From Pectinatus brassicae (lineage in GTDB: Bacteria; Bacillota; Negativicutes; Selenomonadales; Selenomonadaceae): a DNA stretch of 64,000 nt. Under the pieces are notes generated by a model. The model was not told where the DNA came from, searched no databases, and saw only the letters and a program-made list of their open reading frames with translations. Numbering within the stretch: the stretch's first letter is position 1; each line of letters starts with the position of its first letter. The DNA lies in NCBI RefSeq assembly GCF_014201835.1, contig NZ_JACHFH010000005.1, forward strand, positions 37,209 to 101,208. Direction: 5' to 3'. Shown here in pieces: positions 1 to 8,421 of the stretch. Made by a program: the position numbers and the translations under genes.

Positions 1-9
1 GTTGTCCTA

Positions 10-222
10 ATGAAAGGGAAAAGAGTTTCTCCTATCACTATGCCGGAAGAAGAATTAAAAAACAAGGCCATATCAGAGGCTTTAAAAAGAGAATTAGCTG
101 AAGAATTAGATGTTGATTTAGCGCATGACAAATTACCTGATCCAGAACTTGATATGATAAAAGGATTGCTGGAGAAAATTAAAGTACTTGAAGATAAAGT
201 GGCAAATTTAGAAAAGAAGTGA
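10..222 (+). CDS. Small charged protein upstream of cysS, possibly the end of a longer gene
   Basis: A 70-residue reading frame ends 4 bases before cysS, so it is probably cotranscribed with it. The frame stays open to the window edge (three more codons), and no ribosome-binding site is visible in the 9 bases present, so the true start may lie outside. The product is rich in Lys, Glu and Leu, with a C-terminal heptad-like stretch (about residues 48-70) that could form a coiled coil. The segment around residues 24-36 (LKRELAEELDVDL) resembles the LKxEIAxELGV core of alpha/beta small acid-soluble spore proteins, but the conserved Gly-rich second half of that family is absent. Function not recognised. 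Confidence 0.5.
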   Translation: MKGKRVSPITMPEEELKNKAISEALKRELAEELDVDLAHDKLPDPELDMIKGLLEKIKVLEDKVANLEKK

Positions 223-226
223 AAAA

Positions 227-1657
227 ATGCTAAAAGTATATAATAGTATGACCAAAACAAAAGAAGAGTTTAAACCAGTTGTTCCAGGACAAGTAAGCAT
301 TTATGTTTGCGGAATAACACCGTATAATGACCCGCATATTGGCAATGCCAGACCATTTGTGACCTGGGACGTTATCAAGCGTTTTTTGCGGCAGCAGGGG
401 TATAAAGTAAAACATGTACAAAATTTTACGGATGTTGATGATAAAATAATACGCACGGCTAATCAAAATAATGTAACATGGAAAGATATTTCTGATAAAT
501 ATATTGCTGGATATTTTGAAGTAATGGACAAATTAAATATTGAACATGCAGATGTTTATCCACGTGTATCAGAAACAATGGCAGATATAATAAATATGGT
601 AAAAGGTCTTATCGACAAGGGGTTTGCCTATTGTGTTGATGGTGATGTATATTTCAGCGTAGAAAAGTTTAATGGCTATGGAAAACTCAGTGGACGCAAG
701 CTGGAAGATATGCAGGCTGGGGCCAGAATAGAAGTAGATACACGTAAACATCATCCGATGGATTTTGCTTTATGGAAAAGTGCTAAACCAGATGAACCGT
801 CATGGGATAGCCCTTGGGGAAAAGGTCGTCCTGGCTGGCATATTGAATGCTCGACGATGTCGTTAAAATATTTGGGAGAAAACTTTGATTTTCATGGCGG
901 TGGCAGTGATCTTATATTTCCGCATCATGAAAATGAAATAGCTCAGTCACAGGCCTATTGCTGCAATGAACATTCATTTGCCAAATACTGGCTGCACAAT
1001 GGTTTTATAACTATTAATCAGGAAAAAATGAGCAAATCATTAAATAACTTTTTTACTGTAAAAGATATATTAAAAACATATCCGGCAGAGACACTGCGGT
1101 ATTTCTTGGTAGCAACACATTATCGCAGTCCGCTTGATTTTAGTGATGAACGCTTAAAAGAGGCTCAAGCAAGTCTTGGCCGCTTAAAAAATGCTCAGGA
1201 TAGTTTGAATGAGTTACTGGCTATGAAATCAGATGCGAATGATAGTGCTAAAGATGTTTTATCATTTGCTGTTGCTGCTAAAGATGGTTTTTATGAAGCA
1301 ATGAATGATGATTTTAATACGGCGTTGGCACTTGCCAATATGTTTGATCTGACGAAAAAAATAAATATATATCATCAGTCTGTATTAGCTGGAGAAGTGA
1401 GCGCAGACAAAGAAAATATTGCCAAAATATTAGATATCTATAATGAAATGGTCGATATTTTAGGGATTTTGCAGGGGAATGAAGAAAATATTCAGGATGA
1501 TAAATTAGTTGATGATCTAATGAATATAATAATAAACTTGCGTCAGGATGCCCGTAAAAATAAAGATTGGACTACTGCTGATAAAATTCGCGATGCCTTA
1601 AATGAAATAGGCGTAGTTATTGAGGATTCACCTACCGGTCCAAGGTGGAAGAAATGA
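227..1657 (+). CDS. cysS: Cysteinyl-tRNA synthetase
   Basis: Class I aminoacyl-tRNA synthetase that charges tRNA-Cys in the cytoplasm. The 476-residue length is normal for the bacterial enzyme. Visible signatures are the zinc-ligand Cys at residue 28, the HIGH-like motif HIGN at 37-40, the WHIECSTMS and FPHHENEIAQ segments carrying the other zinc ligands, and KMSKS at about 267-271, followed by the helical anticodon-binding C-terminus. The stop codon overlaps the mrnC start (ATGA), the usual Firmicute cysS-mrnC arrangement. No T-box leader is in view, because the upstream gene abuts it. Confidence 0.97.
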   Translation: MLKVYNSMTKTKEEFKPVVPGQVSIYVCGITPYNDPHIGNARPFVTWDVIKRFLRQQGYKVKHVQNFTDVDDKIIRTANQNNVTWKDISDKYIAGYFEVMDKLNIEHADVYPRVSETMADIINMVKGLIDKGFAYCVDGDVYFSVEKFNGYGKLSGRKLEDMQAGARIEVDTRKHHPMDFALWKSAKPDEPSWDSPWGKGRPGWHIECSTMSLKYLGENFDFHGGGSDLIFPHHENEIAQSQAYCCNEHSFAKYWLHNGFITINQEKMSKSLNNFFTVKDILKTYPAETLRYFLVATHYRSPLDFSDERLKEAQASLGRLKNAQDSLNELLAMKSDANDSAKDVLSFAVAAKDGFYEAMNDDFNTALALANMFDLTKKINIYHQSVLAGEVSADKENIAKILDIYNEMVDILGILQGNEENIQDDKLVDDLMNIIINLRQDARKNKDWTTADKIRDALNEIGVVIEDSPTGPRWKK

Positions 1658-2139
1658 AGTTTGCCCAATACCAATTTCTATGTCAGCGAATGTTTGCTCA
1701 GGATGAAAATGGCACTATAAAACAGCATTATGATGAAATAAAACCGCAGCAATTATCACCACTTGCACTGGCTTATATTGGTGATGCTTATTTTCATCTA
1801 TTTGTAAGAACAAAATTACTGTATTATGAGCAAAATAAAGTACGTGTTTTAAACGATTTTGGTGCTAAAATTGTTTCAGCGACATATCAGGCTTATGCTT
1901 ATAAAGAATTGCAAAATGAATATACAGAAGAAGAGCAGAAAATTTTTCGGCGGGCCTACAATGCCAAATCACATGCACCACGCGTGGCCAGTGTGATTGA
2001 TTATCATCTCAGTACAGGTTTTGAGGCAGTGCTGGGACATTTGCAGCTTAGTGGTCGGCAGGCACGACTGGAGGAAATCTGTCAAAAGTCATTTGAAGTA
2101 ATAATAAAGGATATTTCTGATAAACAAAATAAAAATTAA
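1654..2139 (+). CDS. mrnC: Mini-ribonuclease III
   Basis: Mini-III RNase, a stand-alone RNase III catalytic domain without the double-stranded-RNA-binding domain, which matures 23S rRNA ends in Firmicutes. The 161-residue protein carries the LALAYIGDAYFHLFVRTKL segment (about residues 31-49) with the conserved acidic residue of the RNase III signature. I place the start at the ATG at 1654, which overlaps the cysS stop (ATGA) and has an AAGGTGG ribosome-binding site just upstream; an in-frame GTG at 1645 is less likely. It is translationally coupled to cysS. Confidence 0.93.
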   Translation: MKFAQYQFLCQRMFAQDENGTIKQHYDEIKPQQLSPLALAYIGDAYFHLFVRTKLLYYEQNKVRVLNDFGAKIVSATYQAYAYKELQNEYTEEEQKIFRRAYNAKSHAPRVASVIDYHLSTGFEAVLGHLQLSGRQARLEEICQKSFEVIIKDISDKQNKN

Positions 2140-2145
2140 ATATTT

Positions 2146-2246
2146 AGCAGAGTAAGTGATTGCGCGTTAAGTGCCAGATGGACGGGGAGTTGACATCTGG
2201 ACGAAAAACTAAATGTTTGCGGTACAATCATTGCATCCCGCTGCTG
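2146..2246 (+). promoter_or_regulatory. Tetrahydrofolate (THF) riboswitch
   Basis: The leader of folT contains the conserved THF-I core: GCGCGTTAAGTG near the 5' side and CAATCATTGCATCC near the 3' side. The closing helix P1 is visible as AGCAG (2146-2150) pairing with CTGCT (2241-2245), and an inner stem CCAGATG/CATCTGG is present. THF riboswitches control folate transport and synthesis genes in Firmicutes, and the downstream gene is a folate-family ECF S component, so sequence and context agree. Confidence 0.92.
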
Positions 2247-2254
2247 CATTATAG

Positions 2255-2307
2255 AGAATATCTCCTTATGTGGCAACGTAACAGCTAATATAGGGAGATG
2301 TTTTTTT
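2255..2307 (+). promoter_or_regulatory. Expression platform of the THF riboswitch (hairpin over the folT ribosome-binding site)
   Basis: ATATCTCC (2255-2262) can pair with GGGAGAT (2293-2299), which includes the folT Shine-Dalgarno. The hairpin is followed by seven T residues (2301-2307) directly before the GTG start at 2308. It could therefore act by masking the ribosome-binding site or as a terminator immediately in front of the gene. The pairing is seen in the sequence; the mechanism is inferred. Confidence 0.7.
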
Positions 2308-2802
2308 GTGCAAAAAAGTTCAGTTAGCTTCATTATTTTAAGTGGTATATTTATGGCATTAACGATTATCTTTACGCATATTTTTGCTATACAAACTCCT
2401 TTTATGCGTTTTAGTTTTGGCTTTTTGCCAATAGCAGTTTATGCAATTAATGCTGGTTCGTTTAAAACCGCCATTATGGCAGGTTTAGCAGATATATTAG
2501 GCTGTTTATTATTTGAGCCGGGTCTGTACTACCCTGGTTTTACTATTAGCAGTATTATAACAGGATTAATTTATGGCTATTTTTTTAGCAGGAAAAATAT
2601 TACTTTACCAGTAATGGGTGGTTGTTTTTTATTGACATTTTTGCTGGTCGACTTATTTTTAAATACTTTTTGGTTGACGCAGCTTTACCATAAGGCGGCA
2701 ACAGTATTCTTATATGGGCGTTTTATTAAGGGGATTGTATTATTACCAATACATATCTGGCTGTTTTATATAATATATAAAGTAATCATAAAATATAAAT
2801 AA
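2308..2802 (+). CDS. folT: Folate-family ECF transporter S component
   Basis: A 164-residue integral membrane protein with about five to six hydrophobic segments, the size and character of substrate-binding S components of energy-coupling factor transporters. Substrate capture would occur in the inner membrane, with the shared EcfA-EcfA'-EcfT module encoded elsewhere. The assignment to folate rests mainly on the THF riboswitch directly upstream. GTG start at 2308, behind AGGGAGATG with 7-8 bases spacing. Monocistronic in this window. Confidence 0.88.
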   Translation: MQKSSVSFIILSGIFMALTIIFTHIFAIQTPFMRFSFGFLPIAVYAINAGSFKTAIMAGLADILGCLLFEPGLYYPGFTISSIITGLIYGYFFSRKNITLPVMGGCFLLTFLLVDLFLNTFWLTQLYHKAATVFLYGRFIKGIVLLPIHIWLFYIIYKVIIKYK

Positions 2803-2825
2803 TTGAATGGCAGGTATTTAATAGA

Positions 2826-2874
2826 GAAACCTAGAAAATAATATAAAATAATTGCGGAATTTTTTCTAGGTTTC
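2826..2874. repeat. 13-bp perfect inverted repeat between folT and the chemoreceptor gene
   Basis: GAAACCTAGAAAA at 2826-2838 is matched exactly by its reverse complement at 2862-2874, with a 23-base AT-rich loop. No T-run follows on the plus strand. It may act as a folT transcript end or as a protein-binding site; the sequence does not decide. Confidence 0.5.
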
Positions 2875-2940
2875 AAGTTAAGTAGGCAACTCTGTTAAAA
2901 CCTGAATATTTGGAAAAAAATAATAAAAGGAGTTGAGGGA

Positions 2941-4968
2941 ATGTCAAGAAAAAGCGTGAAATTTAAAATATTAGCAGGGCTTATACCAGTATTTGTTTTC
3001 TTTTTAGCGGTATTATCATTATCTAGCTATTATTTTGCTAAAAAAACATTGCAGCAAAGTATCAATGAAACAGCAGTATCAATAGGTGAAGATTATGCTA
3101 CTCGTATTGAAAACTACCTTAATGTTTATGTAACACAGCTCGATGGGCTGGCTGCGCAGCCGGCTATTACCGATGGCAAAAATACGGCACAAATTATGCA
3201 GTTATTAAATGCCCAAGAGCAGGAAAAGAAAAGTTTTGATGTGTTGTTTTATATTGATGCCGCAACTGGCAAAGGTTATACGAGTGCGATGAAGGAAAAT
3301 GATTATCAGGGCAGAGCATATTTAAAGGATTGTTTGGAAAAAAAGATGCCGGTAATGTCTGAACCCTTGATTTCCAAGACTACAGGAAAATTATCCGTGG
3401 TCATAGTGGTGCCGGTAAAAAATAATGGGCAGATAACTGGCGTCATGGGTGGAACAATGTCTCTGGAATATTTAAGCACTATGCTGAAAAAATTAAAATT
3501 CCTCGATACCGGTTATGGTCAGATATCAGATGAAAATGGTGTTATTATAGCTCATCCGACAAAGGCTAATCTTGTTGGTAAATTGAATTTGTCAAAAACC
3601 GAGGTTGATCCGGCTCTCAATATACCAAATAATAAATTAGATGAAAAATTGGTAGAGCTTGTAAAAACTGCGCAAAATGGCAAACAGGCCATTGGCACCT
3701 ATAATCATAATGGTGAACGAATTGCAGTTATGACACCGATAAATATTCCTGGCGGTAAACGCTGGGTTATGTCAGTAGCAGCACCGCTTAGTGAAGCAAC
3801 TGACAAGGTGGTAACCTTAGGCTGGTTGATGTTGGGACTTTCAATTCTTTGCATTATATTGTCAGTAGTGGCAATTATAATATTTGCAAAAAAATTTATT
3901 GCACCGATAATAAAACTGAGTGATGAAAGTCTGCTTTTAGCACAAGGTGATTTAGCAGATCGTGATATAGACATTGATTCTGAAGATGAAATCGGGCAAT
4001 TGGCACAAAGCTTCCAAAAAATGAAACAACAAATAAAAGCTTTAATATCAAATGTCAGAGATCAATCTTCGCAATTAGCTGCTTCAAGTGAAGAGCTGAC
4101 AGCACAGTCACATCAATCCTCACAGGCGGTAAATCAGGTAGCCGATTCGATTACCAATGTTTCTGACAAAGCTAATGAACAATTAAACGTTGCCAATACA
4201 GCATCTGGGCTTATGCAAAAAGTATCAGACCAAGTTGATATTGCAGCAAGGATTGGTGAAGATGTGGCCAATAAGTCACGTCAGTCCTCAGAAAAAGCGA
4301 CACAGGGCAGCATAGCCATCCAAAAAGCAATAAAACAAATGGAACAAATCCAGATTACTGTAGGTGAGTCTGCTCGTGTGGTAGAGGATTTAGGCAATAG
4401 TTCAACTGAAATTGGTAAAATTATCGAAACTATAGCCGGGATTGCTGGTCAGACTAACTTATTGGCACTTAATGCGGCTATTGAAGCAGCTCGTGCTGGC
4501 GAAAGTGGTAAAGGTTTTGCTGTAGTAGCAGAAGAGGTCAGAAAACTAGCAGAACAGTCACAAGATGCGACAGAACAGATAAGTTCATTGATTACCAAGA
4601 TACAAAATGAAACGCAAAATGCTGTTGTAGCAATGAATACAGGCAATCAGGAGGTAGAACTTGGAACTAAGGTAATCCAGACAGCCGGGCAGTCATTCGA
4701 AGAAATTGTTGGCTTAATAAAAACAATTTCTGAACAGGTACAGCAAAATACTGCAGCTATCAGGATAATGCACGAGAGCAGCCAACAGGCCCTTAGAAGT
4801 GTATTATCGATTGACGAGCTCAGTCGTGATACAGCGGAAGAAACCCATACTGTATCGGCAGCAACAGAGGAACAATCAGCAATTATGGAAGAAATTGCCA
4901 CCGCCAGTCAGACCTTGGCAGAGTTGGCTACTGAACTGCAAAATGGTATTCACAAATTTAAATTATAA
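2941..4968 (+). CDS. Methyl-accepting chemotaxis protein
   Basis: Transmembrane chemoreceptor of 675 residues. Order of domains: membrane segment (about 10-32), periplasmic double-Cache-type sensor (about 35-280), second membrane segment (about 285-308), HAMP (about 310-365), and a long cytoplasmic signalling domain. The hairpin tip is clear around residues 490-530 ([20 protein letters not shown] followed by RAGE and KGFAVVA). It would report an external ligand to CheW/CheA. A good ribosome-binding site (AAAAGGAGTTGAGGGA) precedes the ATG. No che genes are adjacent, so this is an orphan receptor locus; ligand unknown. Confidence 0.95.
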   Translation: MSRKSVKFKILAGLIPVFVFFLAVLSLSSYYFAKKTLQQSINETAVSIGEDYATRIENYLNVYVTQLDGLAAQPAITDGKNTAQIMQLLNAQEQEKKSFDVLFYIDAATGKGYTSAMKENDYQGRAYLKDCLEKKMPVMSEPLISKTTGKLSVVIVVPVKNNGQITGVMGGTMSLEYLSTMLKKLKFLDTGYGQISDENGVIIAHPTKANLVGKLNLSKTEVDPALNIPNNKLDEKLVELVKTAQNGKQAIGTYNHNGERIAVMTPINIPGGKRWVMSVAAPLSEATDKVVTLGWLMLGLSILCIILSVVAIIIFAKKFIAPIIKLSDESLLLAQGDLADRDIDIDSEDEIGQLAQSFQKMKQQIKALISNVRDQSSQLAASSEELTAQSHQSSQAVNQVADSITNVSDKANEQLNVANTASGLMQKVSDQVDIAARIGEDVANKSRQSSEKATQGSIAIQKAIKQMEQIQITVGESARVVEDLGNSSTEIGKIIETIAGIAGQTNLLALNAAIEAARAGESGKGFAVVAEEVRKLAEQSQDATEQISSLITKIQNETQNAVVAMNTGNQEVELGTKVIQTAGQSFEEIVGLIKTISEQVQQNTAAIRIMHESSQQALRSVLSIDELSRDTAEETHTVSAATEEQSAIMEEIATASQTLAELATELQNGIHKFKL

Positions 4969-4989
4969 AATTTGAATTTATATTATAAT

Positions 4990-5040
4990 AGGGATGCTGT
5001 ATCTTAAATAAAAATGCAGTATTCCTGTTATTTTTATTTT
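4990..5040 (+). terminator. Terminator after the chemoreceptor gene
   Basis: A 13-bp stem with G-U pairs (4990-5002 against 5014-5026) is followed by a T-rich tract (5028-5040). Confidence 0.75.
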
Positions 5041-5059
5041 CAGTATATAAATTTATGCA

Positions 5060-5097
5060 AAACAAAAACCACAATACAGCTGTTGTATTGTGGTTTT
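5060..5097 (-). terminator. Terminator of the tmRNA gene
   Basis: The stem ACCACAATACA/TGTATTGTGGT spans about 5067-5095. Read on the minus strand it is followed by TTTTTGTTTTG, which fits an intrinsic terminator just downstream of the ssrA 3' end. Confidence 0.8.
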
Positions 5098-5133
5098 ATA
5101 TAATATTATCCTTAAGTACGTTAAGGTCATTGT

Positions 5134-5486
5134 TGGTGGAGACGAGGAGAATCGAACTCCTGTCCGAAAACATTGCTGCACAAGTTTCTCCGAGCGCATT
5201 TTGTGTTTTAATTTTAGTTAATAAAGCTACACAAACAAACCCTTGTTAACCTATCTCGATAAAATTCCTTTATAATTTCCGAGAATTAATTATAAAGTAT
5301 CCCGCTATTGTCCTCTTTTTGCTTCATGCGGGAAAAGAAACAAAAGAGGTTAGCATTAAGCTGCTAAAGCGTAATTTTCGTTAGCTTTTATATTTATAAA
5401 AGTTAGTTTCACCTTACTGACGGGTTGATGACCCCCCGGCTCGCTTCTCATGCATCAGCTGCCCCCGTCGAAACCATTACGTCCCC
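5134..5486 (-). ncRNA. ssrA: tmRNA (transfer-messenger RNA)
   Basis: About 353-nt tmRNA on the minus strand. The mature 5' end GGGGACGTAATGGTTTCGAC lies at 5486 and the tRNA-like 3' end with its encoded CCA (TCTCCACCA) at 5134. The tag reading frame reads (A)ANENYALAA followed by TAA, at roughly 5353-5384, the usual clostridial/Negativicute tag. It rescues stalled ribosomes and marks nascent proteins for proteolysis. A reading frame on the plus strand through this region is not a gene. Confidence 0.97.
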
Positions 5487-5541
5487 GTGAGTTACTAGTG
5501 CTAAAAGCATTAAGCTAACAAAATAAATTACTACGATATTT

Positions 5542-5570
5542 ATTATATATATATATAATAATAAAGTCAA
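5542..5570 (-). promoter_or_regulatory. tmRNA promoter
   Basis: On the minus strand TTGACT (5570-5565), a 17-bp spacer and a perfect TATAAT (5547-5542) place the transcript start near 5535, about 50 nt before the mature tmRNA 5' end. RNase P trimming would remove the leader. Confidence 0.8.
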
Positions 5571-5928
5571 TAGGTCAAATATTTATGACAACTAAACATA
5601 GATAAAAGTAAACGTTTAATTATATAAATTATTTGAATTTTTTAGAACTAAATGATATAATAACAAATAATGATAATGAATATTAGTAATAAATAGTTAT
5701 AATAAGTATGCATTATCCAATTTTTGTTAATATAGGATACAGTATTATAAATTAACCTATTGAAATTTATGATTATATATACTATAATTTCTTTTATTGC
5801 TATACGATGATTTGTGAGAAAATTTCAATATAGTATATTATAAAAATATATAAAAAAACTTTTAATTATATTTATTTATAATTGGATTATATGTTATAAT
5901 AAATACGATTATATTTTTGGGGGAATTA
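5571..5928 (+). promoter_or_regulatory. AT-rich region with the dhaL promoter (extended -10)
   Basis: The stretch between the tmRNA promoter and dhaL is very AT-rich and has no credible reading frame. Near its end TGTTATAAT (5892-5900) is a perfect extended -10 element, putting the dhaL transcript start at about 5907, only some 20 nt before the coding region. No good -35 is visible, as is usual for extended -10 promoters. Confidence 0.6.
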
Positions 5929-6552
5929 GTGTTGACAAGATTGAAAGATGCGCTTGACCATATTGCGGAAGCAGTTATTAAACAGCGCGATTTATTAGAC
6001 AGACTAGATTCTATTGGAGATAGTGACCATGGTACTAATATGGCACGTGGTTTTACCGCTGCAATGGAAGAATTGGAACGCTTAAATGATTTAAGCAGTA
6101 CAAAAGTAGTTTTTGAAACAGTAGGAACGGCTTTTGCTGAAAGTATTGGCGGAGCATCAGGTCCTTTATACGCAACGGCCTTTTTGCGAGCAGCAGCAGC
6201 GTGTGATGAAAATACGACTTTTAATGTTGAAAATGTTGAAAAATTATTGAACGCAGCAGTTGAAGGTGTAAAAAGACGTGGTCATTCTGATGCAGGCGAA
6301 AAAACAATGCTGGATGTTTTGATACCAGTGCATAAATGTTTTACGCCGGAAGAAGCAAAAGATAAAACGTTATATCAATGTATTGAAGCAGCTGTAAAAG
6401 CAGCTAAGGATGGCTTAGATTATACAAAGACTATTCCGGCTAAGAAAGGACGCGCTTCTTATATTGGGGAACGCAGCATAGGACATGAGGATCCAGGGGC
6501 GATGTCATCTTTAATCATGGTTCGTGAATTGTTCAACTTCTTAAAATATTAA
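5929..6552 (+). CDS. Stand-alone DhaL-type (DAK2 domain) protein
   Basis: DhaL is the ADP-binding subunit of PTS-dependent dihydroxyacetone kinase. Here about 207 residues form a single DAK2 domain. The nucleotide/Mg-binding signature GDSDHGTNMARGF lies at about residues 30-42, and GGASGPLYATAF and RGHSDAGEKTMLD follow, all typical of DhaL. Start: GGGGG at 5919-5923 points to GTG 5929 (or TTG 5932) rather than an in-frame TTG at 5917, which lies inside the ribosome-binding site. No dhaK or dhaM is next to it, so the partner is encoded elsewhere or the protein has another phosphotransfer role. DAK2 family: sure; exact function: open. Confidence 0.85.
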   Translation: MLTRLKDALDHIAEAVIKQRDLLDRLDSIGDSDHGTNMARGFTAAMEELERLNDLSSTKVVFETVGTAFAESIGGASGPLYATAFLRAAAACDENTTFNVENVEKLLNAAVEGVKRRGHSDAGEKTMLDVLIPVHKCFTPEEAKDKTLYQCIEAAVKAAKDGLDYTKTIPAKKGRASYIGERSIGHEDPGAMSSLIMVRELFNFLKY

Positions 6553-6557
6553 GAGGT

Positions 6558-6588
6558 TGGACTATATCTAAATTTTAGATATAGTCCA
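6558..6588 (+). terminator. Perfect hairpin after dhaL
   Basis: TGGACTATATCTAAA and its exact reverse complement form a stem with almost no loop 6 bases after the dhaL stop. There is no clear T-run, so it may be a transcript-end stabiliser rather than a classical terminator. Confidence 0.5.
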
Positions 6589-6628
6589 GTATATGTCTGA
6601 AAATTTTAAATAAAAATATATTTCTATA

Positions 6629-6657
6629 TTGATAAATTATTATCATTATGTTATACT
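6629..6657 (+). promoter_or_regulatory. Strong predicted promoter of an apparently gene-less transcript
   Basis: TTGATA (6629-6634), exactly 17 bp, then TATACT (6652-6657) preceded by TG (extended -10). The predicted start is near 6664, immediately before a long hairpin. Confidence 0.7.
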
Positions 6658-6663
6658 AAAGGT

Positions 6664-7205
6664 AGAAAAGATGGACCAATTGATTTGATGATTGGTGTTA
6701 TCTTTTCGGTCCTAAGAAACAGAAGAAATATTGATCAATATTAAGAAATGTTTTTGTGGACGAAGGGGAGTGACAAATTATAATAAAAAGTATAATTTTG
6801 TTGTCTGGTGATAATTTTTGCTAAAGTGTACAGGCTATGAAGTTGCCAAAATGCTTGCTTCGGAGAATGAAAATAGACACAATGGTGTAAAAGTTGGTCA
6901 TGAGACAGAGTTCTACAGTATAATGCGCATTAGATTTGTTAATATGGATGATTGCTCCAATGCTATATAAATTATCCATAGTAAGAATAACGAAGATAAC
7001 GCGTCGTTACTAATAGCCGGCTATGTATTATAAAGTGTATATTTATTTCGCGGATAGATATATACAAAGAACAATGGCCTAAGAAAGAATGAAGGGCTAG
7101 AGAGAATTGAGCTTCAAAAACAAAAAAAGAATAAAGAGGTATGAATGTTGGAATCTAGGTAAGGGCAGCTTGTTCGATAAATAATATCAGCAAGCTGCTT
7201 TTTAA
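6664..7205 (+). ncRNA. Candidate structured transcript or decayed gene, about 540 nt
   Basis: Between a good promoter (6629-6657) and an intrinsic terminator (7165-7205) there is no intact gene. The 5' end folds into a strong hairpin: GAAAAGAT (6665-6672) plus ACCAAT (6675-6680) pair with ATTGGT (6691-6696) and ATCTTTTC (6700-6707). A Shine-Dalgarno-like AAGGGGAG sits at 6763-6770, followed by a small AAATTATA/TATAATTT hairpin. The frame 6818-6970 encodes up to 51 residues with normal-looking composition (GYEVAKMLASENE near its start), but starts at a weak TTG and has no homologue I recognise. It may be a frameshifted gene remnant under a structured leader, or a non-coding RNA. It is not RNase P RNA, tmRNA or SRP RNA. 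Confidence 0.4.
7165..7205 (+). terminator. Intrinsic terminator of the 6664 transcript
   Basis: GCAGCTTG (7165-7172) pairs with CAAGCTGC (7191-7198), followed by TTTTT. Confidence 0.8.
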
Positions 7206-7220
7206 TGTCCAAAAATTTTA

Positions 7221-7268
7221 TATAACAAAAATGGACCTAACCATATGGTTAGGTCCATTTTTGTTATA
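7221..7268. terminator. 48-bp perfect palindrome, bidirectional terminator
   Basis: The 48 bases are an exact palindrome centred on CCATATGG (7241-7248), with A-runs and T-runs at the flanks, so each strand reads as a hairpin followed by TTTTT. It ends mdh from one side and backs up the 7205 terminator from the other. Confidence 0.85.
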
Positions 7269-7272
7269 AAGA

Positions 7273-8205
7273 TTATTTTAATGCTTCTTTTAATTGAGCA
7301 TTGGTATCTTTAGCGCTATTAACACTTTTTTGGAACATATCTTTTTCTTTATCGTTAAGGGCAATTTCAAGAACTTTTTCAATACCGTTTTTGCCAAGAA
7401 CAACAGGAACACCAGCGCAAACGTCTTTTTCGCCGTATTCACCGTCTAATAAAGCAATACAGGATAATGTTTTGCCAGTGTTTTTAGCAATAGCTTCTGC
7501 CATTGTAGCTGCAGTTGTACCAGGAGCATACCAAGCAGAGGTTCCAAGTAATGAAGTGAGGGTACCACCGCCAACCTGGGTAGCATGTTCAATTTCAGCA
7601 AGTTTTTCTTCGGACAGATATTCGCTGACAGGAACACCTTTATAAGTAGCCATGCGTGTAAGAGGAACCATAAGGTCACCATGAGCACCGATAACCATAG
7701 CATCGATATCACCTACAGGGCAGCCGATAGCTTGTGCTAAATAATATTCAAAACGGCTTCCATCTAAAAGACCGCTCATACCAATTACGCGTTCACGAGG
7801 TAATCCACTATCTTTAAGTGCAAGATATGTAAGAGTATCAACAGGATTGGAGATGATAAGGAATATAGCGTCAGGAGAATGTTTCAAAGCTTCATCCATA
7901 ACTGATTTTACGATTTTGGAGTTAACACCAATAAGGTCAGTACGGCTCATGCCAGGTTTACGAGGCATACCGGAAGTGATGATAACGATATTGGAGCCTT
8001 CAGTTTTAGAATAGTCATTGGTTATGCCGACGATTTTTGTATCAATATGCATCATTTTAGCAGTTTGCATCATATCCATAGCTTTGCCTTCAGCAACGCC
8101 ATCTTTAATATCGAGCAATACTACTTCATCAGCAAAGTTTTTTAAAGCCAATACGTTGGCAGCAGTAGCGCCTACGTTACCAGCGCCAATAACAGAAATT
8201 TTCAT
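7273..8205 (-). CDS. mdh: Malate dehydrogenase (LDH-like family)
   Basis: NAD-dependent malate/oxaloacetate oxidoreductase of the LDH-like class, 310 residues. Visible: Rossmann GAGNVGA at 7-13, acidic NAD-selecting Asp at 32, the substrate loop MPRKPGMSR with Arg82 and Arg88 (Arg at 82 marks malate rather than lactate dehydrogenase), Asn120, Arg151 and the catalytic His175 in GAHGDLMVP. AAGGAGG precedes the ATG. A plausible minus-strand promoter lies just upstream (TTACTT, 16 bp, TATACT, around 8240-8270). In propionate/succinate-forming Negativicutes this enzyme serves the reductive branch to fumarate; that role is inferred. Confidence 0.93.
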   Translation of the reverse strand: MKISVIGAGNVGATAANVLALKNFADEVVLLDIKDGVAEGKAMDMMQTAKMMHIDTKIVGITNDYSKTEGSNIVIITSGMPRKPGMSRTDLIGVNSKIVKSVMDEALKHSPDAIFLIISNPVDTLTYLALKDSGLPRERVIGMSGLLDGSRFEYYLAQAIGCPVGDIDAMVIGAHGDLMVPLTRMATYKGVPVSEYLSEEKLAEIEHATQVGGGTLTSLLGTSAWYAPGTTAATMAEAIAKNTGKTLSCIALLDGEYGEKDVCAGVPVVLGKNGIEKVLEIALNDKEKDMFQKSVNSAKDTNAQLKEALK

Positions 8206-8377
8206 GTTAAGAATCCTCCTTAAAATATTGGATTATAAAATCCAGCTTTAATTAAAAGTATAATACAATCATAGTTATAAGTAAAGCGTTTGTTTATCAA
8301 ATAATAAAAATAATATATACATATAATATGGTGAATAATTATAATTTTTGGCAAATACTAGGAAAAAACTAAAAAAA

Positions 8378-8420
8378 TAATAAAAAACAGCCGCCATAGG
8401 GGCCAACTGTTTTTAGCTTA
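8378..8420 (-). terminator. serA terminator
   Basis: On the minus strand AACAGTTG pairs with CGGCTGTT across a short loop, followed by a long T-rich run (TTTTTTATTATTTTTTTAG). Confidence 0.7.
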
Positions 8421-8421
8421 A

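Noticed and set aside
2146..2307. T-box or other aminoacyl-tRNA leader near cysS.
   Set aside because: The leader belongs to the gene after mrnC and its core is that of the THF riboswitch; no T-box sequence was seen.
5055..5249. A 64-residue plus-strand reading frame.
   Set aside because: It lies over the tmRNA terminator and the tmRNA 3' region on the other strand.
6664..7205. RNase P RNA or 6S RNA in the gene-less unit.
   Set aside because: The RNase P conserved core was not found and the length does not suit 6S RNA.
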